Below, one piece after another: positions 18,468-26,935 of a stretch of 64,000 nt of DNA. The DNA lies in assembly GCF_030020805.1 (NCBI RefSeq), contig NZ_CP125098.1, forward strand, positions 6,347,501 through 6,411,500, written 5' to 3'. The translations under genes were made by a program, and so were the position numbers. The notes beneath the pieces were generated by a model, which worked only from the letters and a program-made list of their open reading frames with translations, was not told where the DNA came from and did not search any database. This stretch comes from Paenibacillus sp. RC67. Its GTDB lineage: Bacteria; Bacillota; Bacilli; Paenibacillales; NBRC-103111. Numbering within the stretch: the stretch's first letter is position 1; every line of letters starts with the position of its first letter.

Positions 18468-19505
18468 CTATTCACCGGATAATCGCTTATTTCTTTTTAA
18501 TAAATAGGCAAAAAACGGTGCCCCCATGAATGCCGTAACAACGCCCAGCGGAATTTCCGTCGGACTTAGGAGCGTGCGCGCCAGCGTATCCGCCCACAGC
18601 ACATAGACAGCCCCACCGATAAGTGAAAGCGGCAGCAGCAGCCGATAATCCGGCCCTACGATCAGTCTAAGCAAATGAGGCACAATAAGACCAACAAAGC
18701 CGACAACGCCGGAAACCGATACGGCTGCAGCGGTAACAAGGGTCGCTGCCGTCAGTACGACAAGCTTCGTCCTCTCCACGCGTACTCCCAAATAGGCTGC
18801 CTGCTGCTCGCCAAGTGCAAACAAATTCATGGCCCTTCCGTAGCCGAGGAGGATCATCACCCCAATGGCCAAATAAGGAAGCAGCACAAGCGAGTACATC
18901 CATCCCCGAAGCGCCAAGCTTCCCATGAGCCAAAATACAATTTCATTAATAACTTGCTTAGACATCGCAACCATGAACGATACGAAAGCCCCCAGAAAAG
19001 CCTGCATAACGACACCGGATAAAATAAGGGCTTCCATTCTCATCTTGCCACCCGATCTTGCCAACAGGATGACTGTTACCAAGGATAACGCTCCAGTAAT
19101 AAAAGCTACAACCGGCACCGTTCCCGAGCCCAGCAGGGCAAATTGCAGCCCGAACAAAATCAAGAAGGCGGCGCCGACCGATGCGCCGGACGATACCCCA
19201 AGAGTATATGGATCTGCTAAAGGATTGCGAAGAACCCCCTGGAAAGCCGCTCCCGCTATACCAAGCGACGCGCCGACCAATACCCCTAGCAATACACGAG
19301 GCAGCCTGACACGCCAAATAATTTGCTCCGATGCCGGCTGCCATTCCACCGGAACCGAACCGCCAATTCCAGGAAGGTGATGCGCCAGTATCCCCCAAAC
19401 ATGCCAGAGAGGCACGTGAACCGTTCCGATCGACAAACTAATCGTCACGGAAAGAAGAAGGAGCAGTATGCCCGCTCCTCCCCACGCCAATAGCTTCCGC
19501 TTCAT
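18468..19505 (-). CDS. btuC: FecCD/BtuC-type ABC permease for corrinoid uptake
   Basis: Inner-membrane permease forming the dimeric channel. The LPRVLLGVLVGASLGIAGAAFQGVLRNPLADPYTLG region (key core RNPLADPYTLGVSSGA) is the family hallmark, followed by further helices to VVGFVGLIVPHLLRLIVGPD and the cytosolic coupling helix. About ten membrane segments, 345 residues. It starts two bases before the btuF stop region, so the two are translated together. Confidence 0.92.
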   Translation of the reverse strand: MKRKLLAWGGAGILLLLLSVTISLSIGTVHVPLWHVWGILAHHLPGIGGSVPVEWQPASEQIIWRVRLPRVLLGVLVGASLGIAGAAFQGVLRNPLADPYTLGVSSGASVGAAFLILFGLQFALLGSGTVPVVAFITGALSLVTVILLARSGGKMRMEALILSGVVMQAFLGAFVSFMVAMSKQVINEIVFWLMGSLALRGWMYSLVLLPYLAIGVMILLGYGRAMNLFALGEQQAAYLGVRVERTKLVVLTAATLVTAAAVSVSGVVGFVGLIVPHLLRLIVGPDYRLLLPLSLIGGAVYVLWADTLARTLLSPTEIPLGVVTAFMGAPFFAYLLKRNKRLSGE

Positions 19506-19506
19506 A

Positions 19507-20535
19507 TTACTTCACCAGTTCCGGATAAATACCTTTAGCGACATCGACTAACCCTGCCGTAATCCGCGGTCCCGGACGACTGATCCAATCTTTATCCACT
19601 CCGGCAAGCTTGTTATTTTTAATCGCATCCACATTCGCCCAACTACTTCGTTCTCTAATGATTTGATCCATTGACTTCTTGGAGTTTTCATCGATCAAAT
19701 TTTTAGGATACAGAATAACTTGCGGGTTATCTGCAATAACCTTTTCTTCATTCAGCTTCGCATAACCGGTCATATCGGAAGAAATGTTAATTCCACCCGC
19801 TAAAGTAATCAGCTCGTCCAGGAATTCGCCCTTACCGACCGTCCAGCCTGGAGAAAACTCCATAAGCACTTTTTTCTTTTGCTCCGGCTTCAAGTCCTTA
19901 ACAGCATCCGTAACCTTCTGGCGTTCTGCTTTCATGGAGGCAACTACCTTCTCCGCCTGCTCCTGCTTGTCAAAAATTTGCCCGAACTTTAAAATATTGT
20001 TCATTACATCATCGATCGTTTTGGGTTCAACCTTAAAGACATTCACATTCAAGCCTCTTAGCTGCTCTACGGCAGCGACTTTTAAGGACACGCCTGACAG
20101 CACGACATCCGCATTAGCAGCAATCAGTGCTTCCTCGTTCGGCTTCACAATGCTGCCCATCTTCGGCTTCTTCTTAGCTTCCTCCGGATAATCGCAAAAA
20201 TCCGATACACCGACAACCTTATCTCCCAAACCAAGTGCGAACAGTGTTTCCGTCTCACTTGGAGATACCGATACAATTTTGGTCGGCGCTTTCTCAAAGG
20301 TGAACTCCTTGCCTGTAGCATCCTTCATTTTTAACGGATAAACGGTAGCTTTCGCGCCCGCTGCAGGCGAGCTTGTCTGATTGCCGCTGCTCGCTTTTGG
20401 CGGATCTATCAAATCTCCTGTTCCGGAAGGTTTCGTCTCCTTAGGCGCACAACCTGCCGCACTGAAAACCAACGCAAGACCTAGCAAAGCGGCCAGCCAT
20501 TTCTTCTTCCCGCTTCGTTTCGTTTCACTCCACAT
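19507..20535 (-). CDS. btuF: Corrinoid-binding lipoprotein of the ABC importer
   Basis: Extracellular substrate-binding lipoprotein. The signal peptide is positively charged then hydrophobic (KKWLAALLGLALVFSAAGC) with a lipobox AAGC, followed by a low-complexity linker and the periplasmic-binding fold (IVSVSPSETETLFALGLGDKVVGVSDFCDYP). I start it at ATG 20535, which gives a normal signal peptide; an in-frame codon at 20589 would add a charged 18-residue leader. First gene after the cobalamin riboswitch, so corrinoid is the likely ligand. Confidence 0.88.
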   Translation of the reverse strand: MWSETKRSGKKKWLAALLGLALVFSAAGCAPKETKPSGTGDLIDPPKASSGNQTSSPAAGAKATVYPLKMKDATGKEFTFEKAPTKIVSVSPSETETLFALGLGDKVVGVSDFCDYPEEAKKKPKMGSIVKPNEEALIAANADVVLSGVSLKVAAVEQLRGLNVNVFKVEPKTIDDVMNNILKFGQIFDKQEQAEKVVASMKAERQKVTDAVKDLKPEQKKKVLMEFSPGWTVGKGEFLDELITLAGGINISSDMTGYAKLNEEKVIADNPQVILYPKNLIDENSKKSMDQIIRERSSWANVDAIKNNKLAGVDKDWISRPGPRITAGLVDVAKGIYPELVK

Positions 20536-20611
20536 AGTCAAAAACCCACTTCCCTTTTTATTCCATTTCATGTTCTTGATCGTGTTCATTCATCTTTTAG
20601 GCGTACACGGC

Positions 20612-20653
20612 AAAAAACCTCTGCTCCTGATCGCTACAATTAGGAAGCAGAGG
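20612..20653 (-). terminator. Riboswitch expression-platform terminator
   Basis: Minus strand CCTCTGCTTCCT pairs with AGGAGCAGAGG (20618-20653), followed by six T residues (20612-20617). It lies between the cobalamin aptamer and btuF, so ligand binding most simply ends transcription here. Confidence 0.85.
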
Positions 20654-20734
20654 GCATACGATTGCAAACGCTGTTGTTACCCCAACACCAACGTTGCAAA
20701 CGACACTCCTTTTTCCTCGAAAGGCTCGGTCTCT

Positions 20735-20920
20735 TCCCGACAAGGCAGGTTTCCTGACTTATGGAGCTGCAGCAGCAGCCTCGCCTTCCCATTCTTGTTC
20801 AGAACAGTGGCATATGAGGCCCTTCTCCAAATACAGTGGCGGGACCGCGCCGGGATCGAACCGGCTTCCCTTTTAACCTCTCGGCTTAAAAGCAGACAGG
20901 CACCTTTTCGAGCAACTCTA
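20735..20920 (-). promoter_or_regulatory. Cobalamin riboswitch aptamer
   Basis: On the minus strand the order of elements is that of the B12 riboswitch: AGGTGCC (20899-20905), an AAGGGAAGCCGGT..CCGGCGCGGTCCCGCCACTGT core near 20830-20875 (key part GCGGTCCCGCCACTGT), then a B12-box version CAGGAAACCTGCCT ending near 20743. It heads the ten-gene B12 uptake and assembly operon. A terminator follows at 20612-20653. The promoter must lie within the 60 bases before 20910 or inside the upstream gene; no clear -35/-10 pair was found. Confidence 0.92.
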
Positions 20921-20966
20921 TGAAATTAGGGTCAGACGTATCCATCTGCAGGACAACGGCTCTGAT

Positions 20967-21509
20967 TTATTTTTGCGCGATGATCTTCATCACCTGCATG
21001 GCTTTATCCGGTTTTTTGGCATTTGCCGGAACAAAGGCTACCAAATCTTTGCCATTGAGCTTAAGCTCTGTGAACCATTTCGTTTGTTCCAAAGGGATTC
21101 CGTACAAATGCTTCTCTTTCTTAGGCTCAACATTCTTTTCCTTCGTATCTACCGGCAGCTCCAGCACACCGCCCGGAAAATCCTCCTGCTTCGCCACATC
21201 GTCCAGACTGATGTACCCGCCTTGCTGGCCTATCGTTTTAAACTGTTCTGTCGGTACAATAATAATGCTGTTATCCCCCGCTGCAATCTCAACGACCAAC
21301 TTATCCATCGAAAACATCGGTGTCGTCTGAATCTTCACGGTTGGAGCTTCGCCAAGCTTGGATTGCAGAGCAGCCTGAAGCTTATCTCCGACTTCATTCG
21401 GAATTCCGTTGGAGCCCGTCATAAAAATCAACACGTCTGCCTTCGGTCCCCCGCCGCAACCGGCAAGCACCAGCAGCAGCATGATGATGAGCATGAATTT
21501 CCCTCTCAT
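20967..21509 (-). CDS. Lipoprotein of unknown function
   Basis: 180-residue secreted lipoprotein: short charged start, hydrophobic stretch MLIIMLLLVLAGC with lipobox LAGC, then a soluble domain with ADVLIFMTGSNGIPNEVGDKLQAAL and TTPMFSMDKLVVEIAAGDNSIIIVPTEQF (quoted in part: MDKLVVEIAAGDNSI). The alternation looks like a periplasmic-binding-protein-type lobe, but I do not recognise the family. It precedes the cobalamin riboswitch by about 50 bases on the same strand; no evidence ties it to B12. Confidence 0.75.
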   Translation of the reverse strand: MRGKFMLIIMLLLVLAGCGGGPKADVLIFMTGSNGIPNEVGDKLQAALQSKLGEAPTVKIQTTPMFSMDKLVVEIAAGDNSIIIVPTEQFKTIGQQGGYISLDDVAKQEDFPGGVLELPVDTKEKNVEPKKEKHLYGIPLEQTKWFTELKLNGKDLVAFVPANAKKPDKAMQVMKIIAQK

Positions 21510-21622
21510 GTTCCCTCTCCTTATCGATGCGCTTTCTTGGATTGCTAATTAACCCCCATCATATCATAAAAGTCTAGTTTCTTTCAAAAAAAGAGACAGC
21601 CGGTTCTCCTTCTCAACACAAT

Positions 21623-21646
21623 AAAAAAGGAACCGTTAACGGTCCC
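21623..21646 (-). terminator. Rho-independent terminator overlapping the Spo0E-like gene's stop
   Basis: Minus strand GGGACCGTT/AACGGTTCC followed by six T residues (21623-21628). The TAA stop of the gene lies inside the hairpin. Confidence 0.75.
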
Positions 21647-21902
21647 TCTTATTGCGGTTCATATATTCATTTATCTTTTTATCCAGGATCATGCTGATCC
21701 TCACGACATCCGGTGAAGTCAAGCATTCCTCACTCTGAACTAGGCGTTCCAGTTCCTGACGCAACCTATAAATCTCTTCTTCCAAAGATACGTCAGAAGA
21801 TGACTGCTTCTTTTTCCCAAAAAACCACTTGGCTTGCTGGTTATTCTCGCGAATCCAACTGATTTGCGGGTATTGCCTAAGCTGATATTCCGGAAAAGCC
21901 AC
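21636..21902 (-). CDS. Spo0E-family aspartyl-phosphate phosphatase-like protein
   Basis: Small helical protein of 88 residues. The C-terminal part LTSPDVVRISMILDKKINEYM matches the Spo0E pattern (S-x3-V-x2-I-S-x2-LD-x2-I-x2-Y), the two-helix hairpin that removes phosphate from Spo0A and so delays sporulation. The N-terminal half is extended and helical (EEEIYRLRQELERLVQSEE). GTG start with GGGGG upstream. Two Spo0A-box-like sites at 21995-22001 and 22020-22026 lie upstream, which suits a negative feedback gene. The catalytic SQxxD is altered (SMILD), so activity is not certain. Confidence 0.7.
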   Translation of the reverse strand: MAFPEYQLRQYPQISWIRENNQQAKWFFGKKKQSSSDVSLEEEIYRLRQELERLVQSEECLTSPDVVRISMILDKKINEYMNRNKRDR

Positions 21903-21989
21903 TCTTCATCCCCCCTTAGCCATATCTTCAGATACGGAAGTCCCATAAACAAATAACGATATGAAACTTCTATACTATTAAAGATAACA

Positions 21990-22027
21990 GTTTTTGTCGG
22001 AGATGGAAATGACTACTTTTGTCGAAA
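21990..22027. promoter_or_regulatory. Pair of Spo0A-box-like sites upstream of the Spo0E-like gene
   Basis: Two copies of the TGTCGAA type in T-rich context, 25 bases apart on the plus strand: TTTTTGTCGGA (core 21995-22001) and TTTTGTCGAAA (core 22020-22026). They lie 93-124 bases upstream of the GTG at 21902 and just after the alaT stop. Confidence 0.5.
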
Positions 22028-23221
22028 CTATAATTTACGTATAAAATTTCCAATTCGATCAATTGCCTCAAGCAATTGGTTGACGGAAGTCGCGTAAGAA
22101 CAGCGTACAAAGCCTTCTCCGCCTCGTCCAAACACATAACCAGGTACCGCAGCAACCTTCGCTTCATGGAGCAAACGTTGGGCAAACTCTTCCGAGCTTA
22201 GGCCTGTAGAAGCAATCGAAGGGAATGCATAAAATGCGCCTTGCGGCTCATGGCACTCCAATCCGATATCCCTAAAGCCCTGTACCACAAGCCGGCGGCG
22301 CTGGTTATAAGACTCTACCATCCGGTCTTTTTCTTCCATGCCGTTTTTCAAAGCTTCTAGCGCGGCAACCTGCCCCATGGCTGGAGCGCACATCACTGTA
22401 TATTGGTGAATTTTGAGCATAGCAGATATTAAATCCCGGTGCCCGCAAGCATACCCCATTCTCCAACCAGTCATGGCGAACGCCTTGGAGAAGCCGCTGA
22501 CAAGAATCGTGCGATCCCGCATTCCAGGAAGCGAGGCAAAGCTAACATGCTTTTGCTCGTAGGTTAATTCTGCATAAATTTCATCCGAAATGACGATAAG
22601 ATCGTTTTCCTCAACAATTTTTGCAATTGGAAGCCAATCTTCGTATGTCATAATGCCGCCCGTCGGATTGCTCGGATAGCAAAGAATCAGTACTTTAGAC
22701 TTAGGCGTAATACTCGCCTTCAATGCCTCAGGAGTCAGCTTGAAGTTGTCCTTTGCGAACGTTTCGATACCGACAGGAATCCCTCCGCCGATCGTCGTAA
22801 TCGGAGAATACGAAATATAGCAAGGCTCAGGAACGAGCACTTCATCTCCCGGAACGATCAGAGCACGCAGCGCCAAATCGATCGCTTCGCTTCCGCCTAC
22901 CGTAACTAAGATTTCGTCAGACGGCTCATACGGTACATGAAACGAGTCGTACAAATACTCGGCGATAGCTTCTCTAAGCTCCGGCATCCCCGCATTAGGC
23001 GTATACTTCGTATTGCCGCGCTCCAGCGAATAGACACAAGCTTCACGCACATGCCAAGGCGTACAGAAATCAGGCTCCCCAACGCCAAGGGAAATAATAT
23101 CCTTGCTAGCGCTAACCAGATCAAAAAACTTGCGGATCCCTGACGGTGGAATTTCTCTTACCAAGGGAGCCAAATAACCCGACATCGACTTTGTAGAAGG
23201 TTCATGTTGTTTGATCATCAT
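22028..23221 (-). CDS. alaT: Alanine-type aminotransferase
   Basis: PLP-dependent class I aminotransferase, 397 residues. GVGEPDFCTPWHVREA, YTPNAGMPELREAIA, VGGSEAIDLALRAL, LCYPSNPTGGIMT and VSGFSKAFAMTGWRMGYACG (the PLP lysine is in SKAF) are intact, as is the C-terminal arginine in GGEGFVRCSYA. It follows an Lrp-type regulator by ten bases; the same pair, alaR-alaT (formerly yugG-yugH), is known in Bacillus subtilis where AlaT is the main alanine transaminase. The assignment rests on that gene pairing plus family membership. Confidence 0.82.
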   Translation of the reverse strand: MMIKQHEPSTKSMSGYLAPLVREIPPSGIRKFFDLVSASKDIISLGVGEPDFCTPWHVREACVYSLERGNTKYTPNAGMPELREAIAEYLYDSFHVPYEPSDEILVTVGGSEAIDLALRALIVPGDEVLVPEPCYISYSPITTIGGGIPVGIETFAKDNFKLTPEALKASITPKSKVLILCYPSNPTGGIMTYEDWLPIAKIVEENDLIVISDEIYAELTYEQKHVSFASLPGMRDRTILVSGFSKAFAMTGWRMGYACGHRDLISAMLKIHQYTVMCAPAMGQVAALEALKNGMEEKDRMVESYNQRRRLVVQGFRDIGLECHEPQGAFYAFPSIASTGLSSEEFAQRLLHEAKVAAVPGYVFGRGGEGFVRCSYATSVNQLLEAIDRIGNFIRKL

Positions 23222-23231
23222 TCATCATCCT

Positions 23232-23723
23232 TCACGGGGAGATTAACATACGGCGATCATCTTCATGGTCTTCAAACGTGATGCCGTCCTGCTTGTATTT
23301 TTTAAGTATGAAATGTGTTTTGGTTGATAGCACGCGGTCTACCGGCGACAGCTTGTTGGAAACGAAAGAAGCAACTTCCTTCAACGTTTTCCCTTCAATC
23401 TCGACCAGCAAATCGTAGGCGCCAGACATCAAATACACAGATTTGACTTCTGGATACAAATAAATGCGCTCGGCAATCGCATCGAATCCTCTGCCACGTT
23501 CTGGTGTGATCTGGACTTCAATCAATGCGGTAACCTTCTCGTTGTCCACCTTCGCCCAGTTTACAATCGGCGCGTATTTAATAATGACATGCGATTGCTC
23601 CAATTGTTGAATCGCTTCCGCCACTTCCGCCTCCGGTGCCCCCAGCATAGTCGCTATTAACGCTGGAGTTCTTCTAGCGTCTTCCTTAAGCAGCTCAATA
23701 ATTCGCATTTTAAACTGTTCCAT
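23232..23723 (-). CDS. alaR: Lrp/AsnC-family regulator of the alanine aminotransferase
   Basis: 163-residue Lrp-type regulator. The N-terminal helix-turn-helix is slightly divergent (RRTPALIATMLGAPEAEVAEAI); the C-terminal RAM/effector domain carries LMSGAYDLLVEIEGKTL and VLSTKTHFILKKYK. AGGAGG precedes ATG 23723. Directly upstream of and co-transcribed with the aminotransferase, as alaR-alaT in B. subtilis. Probably senses alanine. Confidence 0.82.
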   Translation of the reverse strand: MEQFKMRIIELLKEDARRTPALIATMLGAPEAEVAEAIQQLEQSHVIIKYAPIVNWAKVDNEKVTALIEVQITPERGRGFDAIAERIYLYPEVKSVYLMSGAYDLLVEIEGKTLKEVASFVSNKLSPVDRVLSTKTHFILKKYKQDGITFEDHEDDRRMLISP

Positions 23724-23915
23724 CGGTGGTTAACCCTCCTAAGAGTTGTGCGTTCATAAGCTTCAATCGAGTTATGCCGTCAGCAAAACTTGTCTCCCGC
23801 TTACATGTCTTGGATATATAATTATTACTCCATATTACACCCAACAACAGGATTTTTGCAAAATAAAATTCATCCTGCTCGGCTAATTCAAGCTGTCGAA
23901 ACCTGCTCCAAACGC

Positions 23916-23949
23916 AAAAAAGCCCAAAGGAACATAATATCCTCAGGCT
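23916..23949 (-). terminator. Rho-independent terminator of the small GNAT-like gene
   Basis: Minus strand AGCCTGAGG and CCTTTGGGCT arms with mismatches, then six T residues (23916-23921), about 50 bases after the gene. Confidence 0.6.
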
Positions 23950-23995
23950 AGGTATTCCTATATAAGAGATTATAAGCTGTGGTTATAACCTATGA

Positions 23996-24274
23996 TTAAC
24001 GGTGAATGGATAACAGTCTACGTATGTTTGCTTCGATTTCGTGGCAGCGATAATCCTCAAGCACCGTAATTTGCATTCCGTTCGGCGCTTCCGTCCCTGT
24101 CGTCACTCTTCCGATGCCAACCAAACGGCCTTTATCGTATGCGGCGATTACATAAGGGCTTTGGCAGTACGTTTTATACAGAAGTTCCGCATCGCTTTCA
24201 TGAGCCTCTACAGATGCCAGCAATTGCTCGAACTGTCCTTGTGCAGGAGGTTCATTTTCCAATGCAATAATCAA
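23996..24274 (-). CDS. Small GNAT-like protein with a degenerate acetyl-CoA loop
   Basis: 92 residues resembling the compact GNAT acetyltransferases (YVIAAYDKGRLVGIGRVTTG, then ITVLEDYR). Where GNAT enzymes have R/Q-x-x-G-x-G/A for binding the CoA pyrophosphate, this protein reads RCHEIEANI, lacking both glycines. TTG start with AAGGTGA six bases upstream. Likely expressed, but either a non-catalytic relative or a decaying gene; substrate unknown. Confidence 0.65.
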   Translation of the reverse strand: MIIALENEPPAQGQFEQLLASVEAHESDAELLYKTYCQSPYVIAAYDKGRLVGIGRVTTGTEAPNGMQITVLEDYRCHEIEANIRRLLSIHR

Positions 24275-24396
24275 CTAAATCACCTTCCTACCGTAATGTT
24301 CTTATTTATAATTATACATCTATATGTATTTTTATTCAACTAGTCTAAAGAATTTTTTCTTCATTTCAGCAGTGCTAAAGCCCGCACACAAATGAG

Positions 24397-24421
24397 AAAA
24401 AGCACCTCTATTGAGGTGCTT
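24397..24421 (-). terminator. Rho-independent terminator of cysK
   Basis: AAGCACCTC, four-base loop, GAGGTGCTT, then a short T run, 16 bases after the cysK stop. Confidence 0.8.
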
Positions 24422-24436
24422 GTCCCTTCTTGCCTA

Positions 24437-25366
24437 TTAAGAAAAAATCCCCATGCTCAAATAGCGTTCTCCCGTATCCGGAGCGATGCACAACACGCGT
24501 TTGCCTTTACCTAGCTTTTTGGCAATTTGCAGCGCAGTCCATACCGAAGCGCCAGCGGATGGTCCAACGAGAATCCCTTCCTTGCTTCCAAGCTCACGGG
24601 TTGTTCTTAGAGCATCATCATCGGCAACCTGAACGATTTCATCGTACACATCCGTGTTAAGGATCGCAGGAACGAAGCCTGGGCTTGTCCCTACCAATTT
24701 ATGAGGGCCTGGTTTGCCACCGGACAATACCGGAGATCCCTTAGGCTCAACGACATAAATTTGAATGCCTGGTATTTTCTCGCGCAGCACTTCACCCGTA
24801 CCTGTAATCGTGCCTCCAGTACCTGAAGAGGCAACGAAAGCATCCAGCTTACCATCCATCTGCTCAACAATTTCCAACGCCGTAGTTGTTCTATGAATAT
24901 CCGGATTTGCCGGATTTTCGAATTGCTGTGGGATGAAGCTGCCCGGAATCTCATCTCTGAGCTCCAATGCGCGGCGAATAGCCCCCGGCATTCTCTGATC
25001 TGCAGGAGTTAGCTCCACCTCAGCTCCGTAGGCTTTTAATATATTAATGCGCTCTTTCGTCATATTATCCGGCATAACCAGAATGGCCTTGTAGCCCTTA
25101 GCTGCAGCGTTCATTGCAAGCCCGATTCCGGTATTACCGCTAGTCGGCTCGATAATCGTGGCGCCCGGCTTCAAAATTCCGTCTTTTTCCGCTTGCGCTA
25201 TTAAGTTCATTGCCGCGCGGTCCTTGACGCTGCCGCTCGGATTGAAATACTCCAGCTTTACGTACACTTCGGCGTCATTTTCACCTACCAGCCTGTTAAG
25301 GCGCACCGCCGGTGTATCCCCAATAAGTTCTGTAACGCTGTTTACCATTCGATTGTTTTTGCTCAT
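24437..25366 (-). CDS. cysK: Cysteine synthase A (O-acetylserine sulfhydrylase)
   Basis: PLP enzyme making cysteine from O-acetylserine and sulfide. SVTELIGDTPAVRLNRL, FNPSGSVKDRAAMNLI (PLP lysine), PTSGNTGIGLAM, SSGTGGTITGTG (phosphate loop) and GPSAGASVWTAL are the CysK motifs. 309 residues from ATG 25366, which has AAGGAG eight bases upstream; an upstream in-frame codon at 25387 precedes that site. CysK is followed by its own terminator and has its own promoter, so it is a single-gene unit. Confidence 0.93.
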   Translation of the reverse strand: MSKNNRMVNSVTELIGDTPAVRLNRLVGENDAEVYVKLEYFNPSGSVKDRAAMNLIAQAEKDGILKPGATIIEPTSGNTGIGLAMNAAAKGYKAILVMPDNMTKERINILKAYGAEVELTPADQRMPGAIRRALELRDEIPGSFIPQQFENPANPDIHRTTTALEIVEQMDGKLDAFVASSGTGGTITGTGEVLREKIPGIQIYVVEPKGSPVLSGGKPGPHKLVGTSPGFVPAILNTDVYDEIVQVADDDALRTTRELGSKEGILVGPSAGASVWTALQIAKKLGKGKRVLCIAPDTGERYLSMGIFS

Positions 25367-25423
25367 CTTAGCCACTCCTTTCCGCACAGGACTCGTCGCT
25401 CTATGCTCTACACCTTCGTCCTA

Positions 25424-25451
25424 ATTGTAACGGCACTCCTTATTTTGTCAA
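25424..25451 (-). promoter_or_regulatory. Sigma-A promoter of cysK
   Basis: Minus strand TTGACA (25446-25451), 16-base spacer, TACAAT (25424-25429). A perfect eight-pair-minus-loop hairpin CTGGTC/GACCAG (25457-25472) abuts the -35 upstream and might be an operator or part of the preceding gene's end. Confidence 0.75.
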
Positions 25452-25488
25452 CAGCCCTGGTCCTTCGACCAGACCTGTTCTAGTTAAT

Positions 25489-26811
25489 TCAAGCTCCGTC
25501 AACCACCTTCGCCTGCTTATCCATCGGCACTTTACGCATGAAAAAACACGCGGCAAGCGGCGTGCTCCCAATTCCGAGCAGCAGCCAATTCATCGCCGAA
25601 GGAGATGACGTCAACGCAACTACGAGAATAAACACGGCCGTGCCGGTAATCCGTCCCGCATTCAAGGCCAGCTCTCGCATCACAATGTACTCTTCCCTGT
25701 GTTGAATGCTATCCGCATGTTTGCCTATAAGATCAAATACAGAGGAGGTCATGGGAATCGAGTAGAGCGGAAAAAAGATTCCGACACCGATTCCGAAAAT
25801 GAGCAGCGTCATGAAATTGACCTTCCAAAAGAACGGCAATATGACGAGCACCATCATGACAGCGCCTATCAGCATCGCTTTTTTCCTGTGTTTCGGTTTC
25901 AACAGCCGTCCCGTAATCATAAAGCTGACTAAAGATACCGCAGACGTAATAAGCGCAAAATTCCCGAGCTTCATCTCATTGCCTGTATGAACAAAAACGA
26001 GAAGTCCGATCATAAATCCGAACACGCCTTCACGCGCTCCTTGAGCGATCAAACTAAGTGACACCGTTCGCCACATCGTCTCTTTTTGTCTTAAGCAGCG
26101 CAGCGTAAGCAGCCATTCATAATGTCCTTCAGACTTTCTTTTTTTCAAAAAGAAGCTAAACACGACACCAACAACAAAAATGGCAAGTGATATGGTAAAA
26201 ATAACTCTATATCCATTCGTTTGCTTCAAATAAATGATTAGAAACCCTGATATCCACGGAGCGATCATTCCTGCTCCCGAGCCCAGCAGTCCCGCCCAGC
26301 CATTAAACCGATCCCTGTTGTCCGGGTCCGTCACCTCGAAATAAACGACGTTGAAAGCCAGCCAGAACAGCCCAGAAGCCATACCCAGAATAACTCCCAA
26401 GAGCAGATAGTAGTTGACAGCCCCGGTTCCAAACCACAGTACCATCGTATAAAACAAGGCAGAAACAGCAACTCCTGCACGCAGACAGTTCATCTTGTTA
26501 TGCTCTTTGACCCATTTGCCTGCAAGCCAGAAAGTCAGAGCCATCGCCACATGATTAATCAGAGTGAACCACCCGATCAGTGCAAAGTCTTGACGAGCCT
26601 TCCACAAGTACACATTAACGAACGTTCCTGACAAAGCATTGGCCGCTGCTACCAAGCCGTGAACAGCAAGAAGCAGTCGTGACTGTCCGGACAGGATGCC
26701 CCCTCCTTTGTTGGAGGAAGTATCATTTCCACGGCCTCTATAGCGCCAACCCTTGCGCTGCTCTTTGCTTCGCACCCATTTGTGCGGAAATTGTTTGGTT
26801 CCTGAATGCAT
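25489..26811 (-). CDS. MFS transporter
   Basis: 440-residue permease with about twelve membrane helices in two bundles split by a charged loop (FFLKKRKSEGHYEW). A 40-residue polar N-terminal extension precedes helix 1. It resembles the YqgE-type carriers of Bacillus, which have no assigned substrate. AGGTGAGC precedes ATG 26811. It is transcribed alone between two terminator-like regions. Confidence 0.8.
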   Translation of the reverse strand: MHSGTKQFPHKWVRSKEQRKGWRYRGRGNDTSSNKGGGILSGQSRLLLAVHGLVAAANALSGTFVNVYLWKARQDFALIGWFTLINHVAMALTFWLAGKWVKEHNKMNCLRAGVAVSALFYTMVLWFGTGAVNYYLLLGVILGMASGLFWLAFNVVYFEVTDPDNRDRFNGWAGLLGSGAGMIAPWISGFLIIYLKQTNGYRVIFTISLAIFVVGVVFSFFLKKRKSEGHYEWLLTLRCLRQKETMWRTVSLSLIAQGAREGVFGFMIGLLVFVHTGNEMKLGNFALITSAVSLVSFMITGRLLKPKHRKKAMLIGAVMMVLVILPFFWKVNFMTLLIFGIGVGIFFPLYSIPMTSSVFDLIGKHADSIQHREEYIVMRELALNAGRITGTAVFILVVALTSSPSAMNWLLLGIGSTPLAACFFMRKVPMDKQAKVVDGA

Positions 26812-26884
26812 CTGCTCACCTGTTATGTAGGATTATGACGTCCTTGTTAACCTTCCCCTCTCTATGAAAAACATGAGGGAAAAC

Positions 26885-26925
26885 AAAAAAAGGAAATTCC
26901 CACTCTATGTGAGAATCTCCTTTTT
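26885..26925. terminator. Bidirectional terminator
   Basis: Arms AAAAAGGAAATTCCCAC and GTGAGAATCTCCTTTTT (26887-26925) pair with one mismatch and have T runs in both directions. It ends the zinc-ribbon gene (minus strand). Confidence 0.75.
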
Positions 26926-26935
26926 ACTCAGCGCC

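Noticed and set aside
20740..20760. tRNA-like GGTTCGATCCCGGC segment in the B12 leader
   Set aside because: The GGTTCGATCCC string resembles a T-arm but is part of the cobalamin aptamer core (near 20840-20860), with no cloverleaf around it.
23894..23900. TGTCGAA core near the GNAT-like gene
   Set aside because: Flanks are not A/T-rich and it lies in a terminator region.
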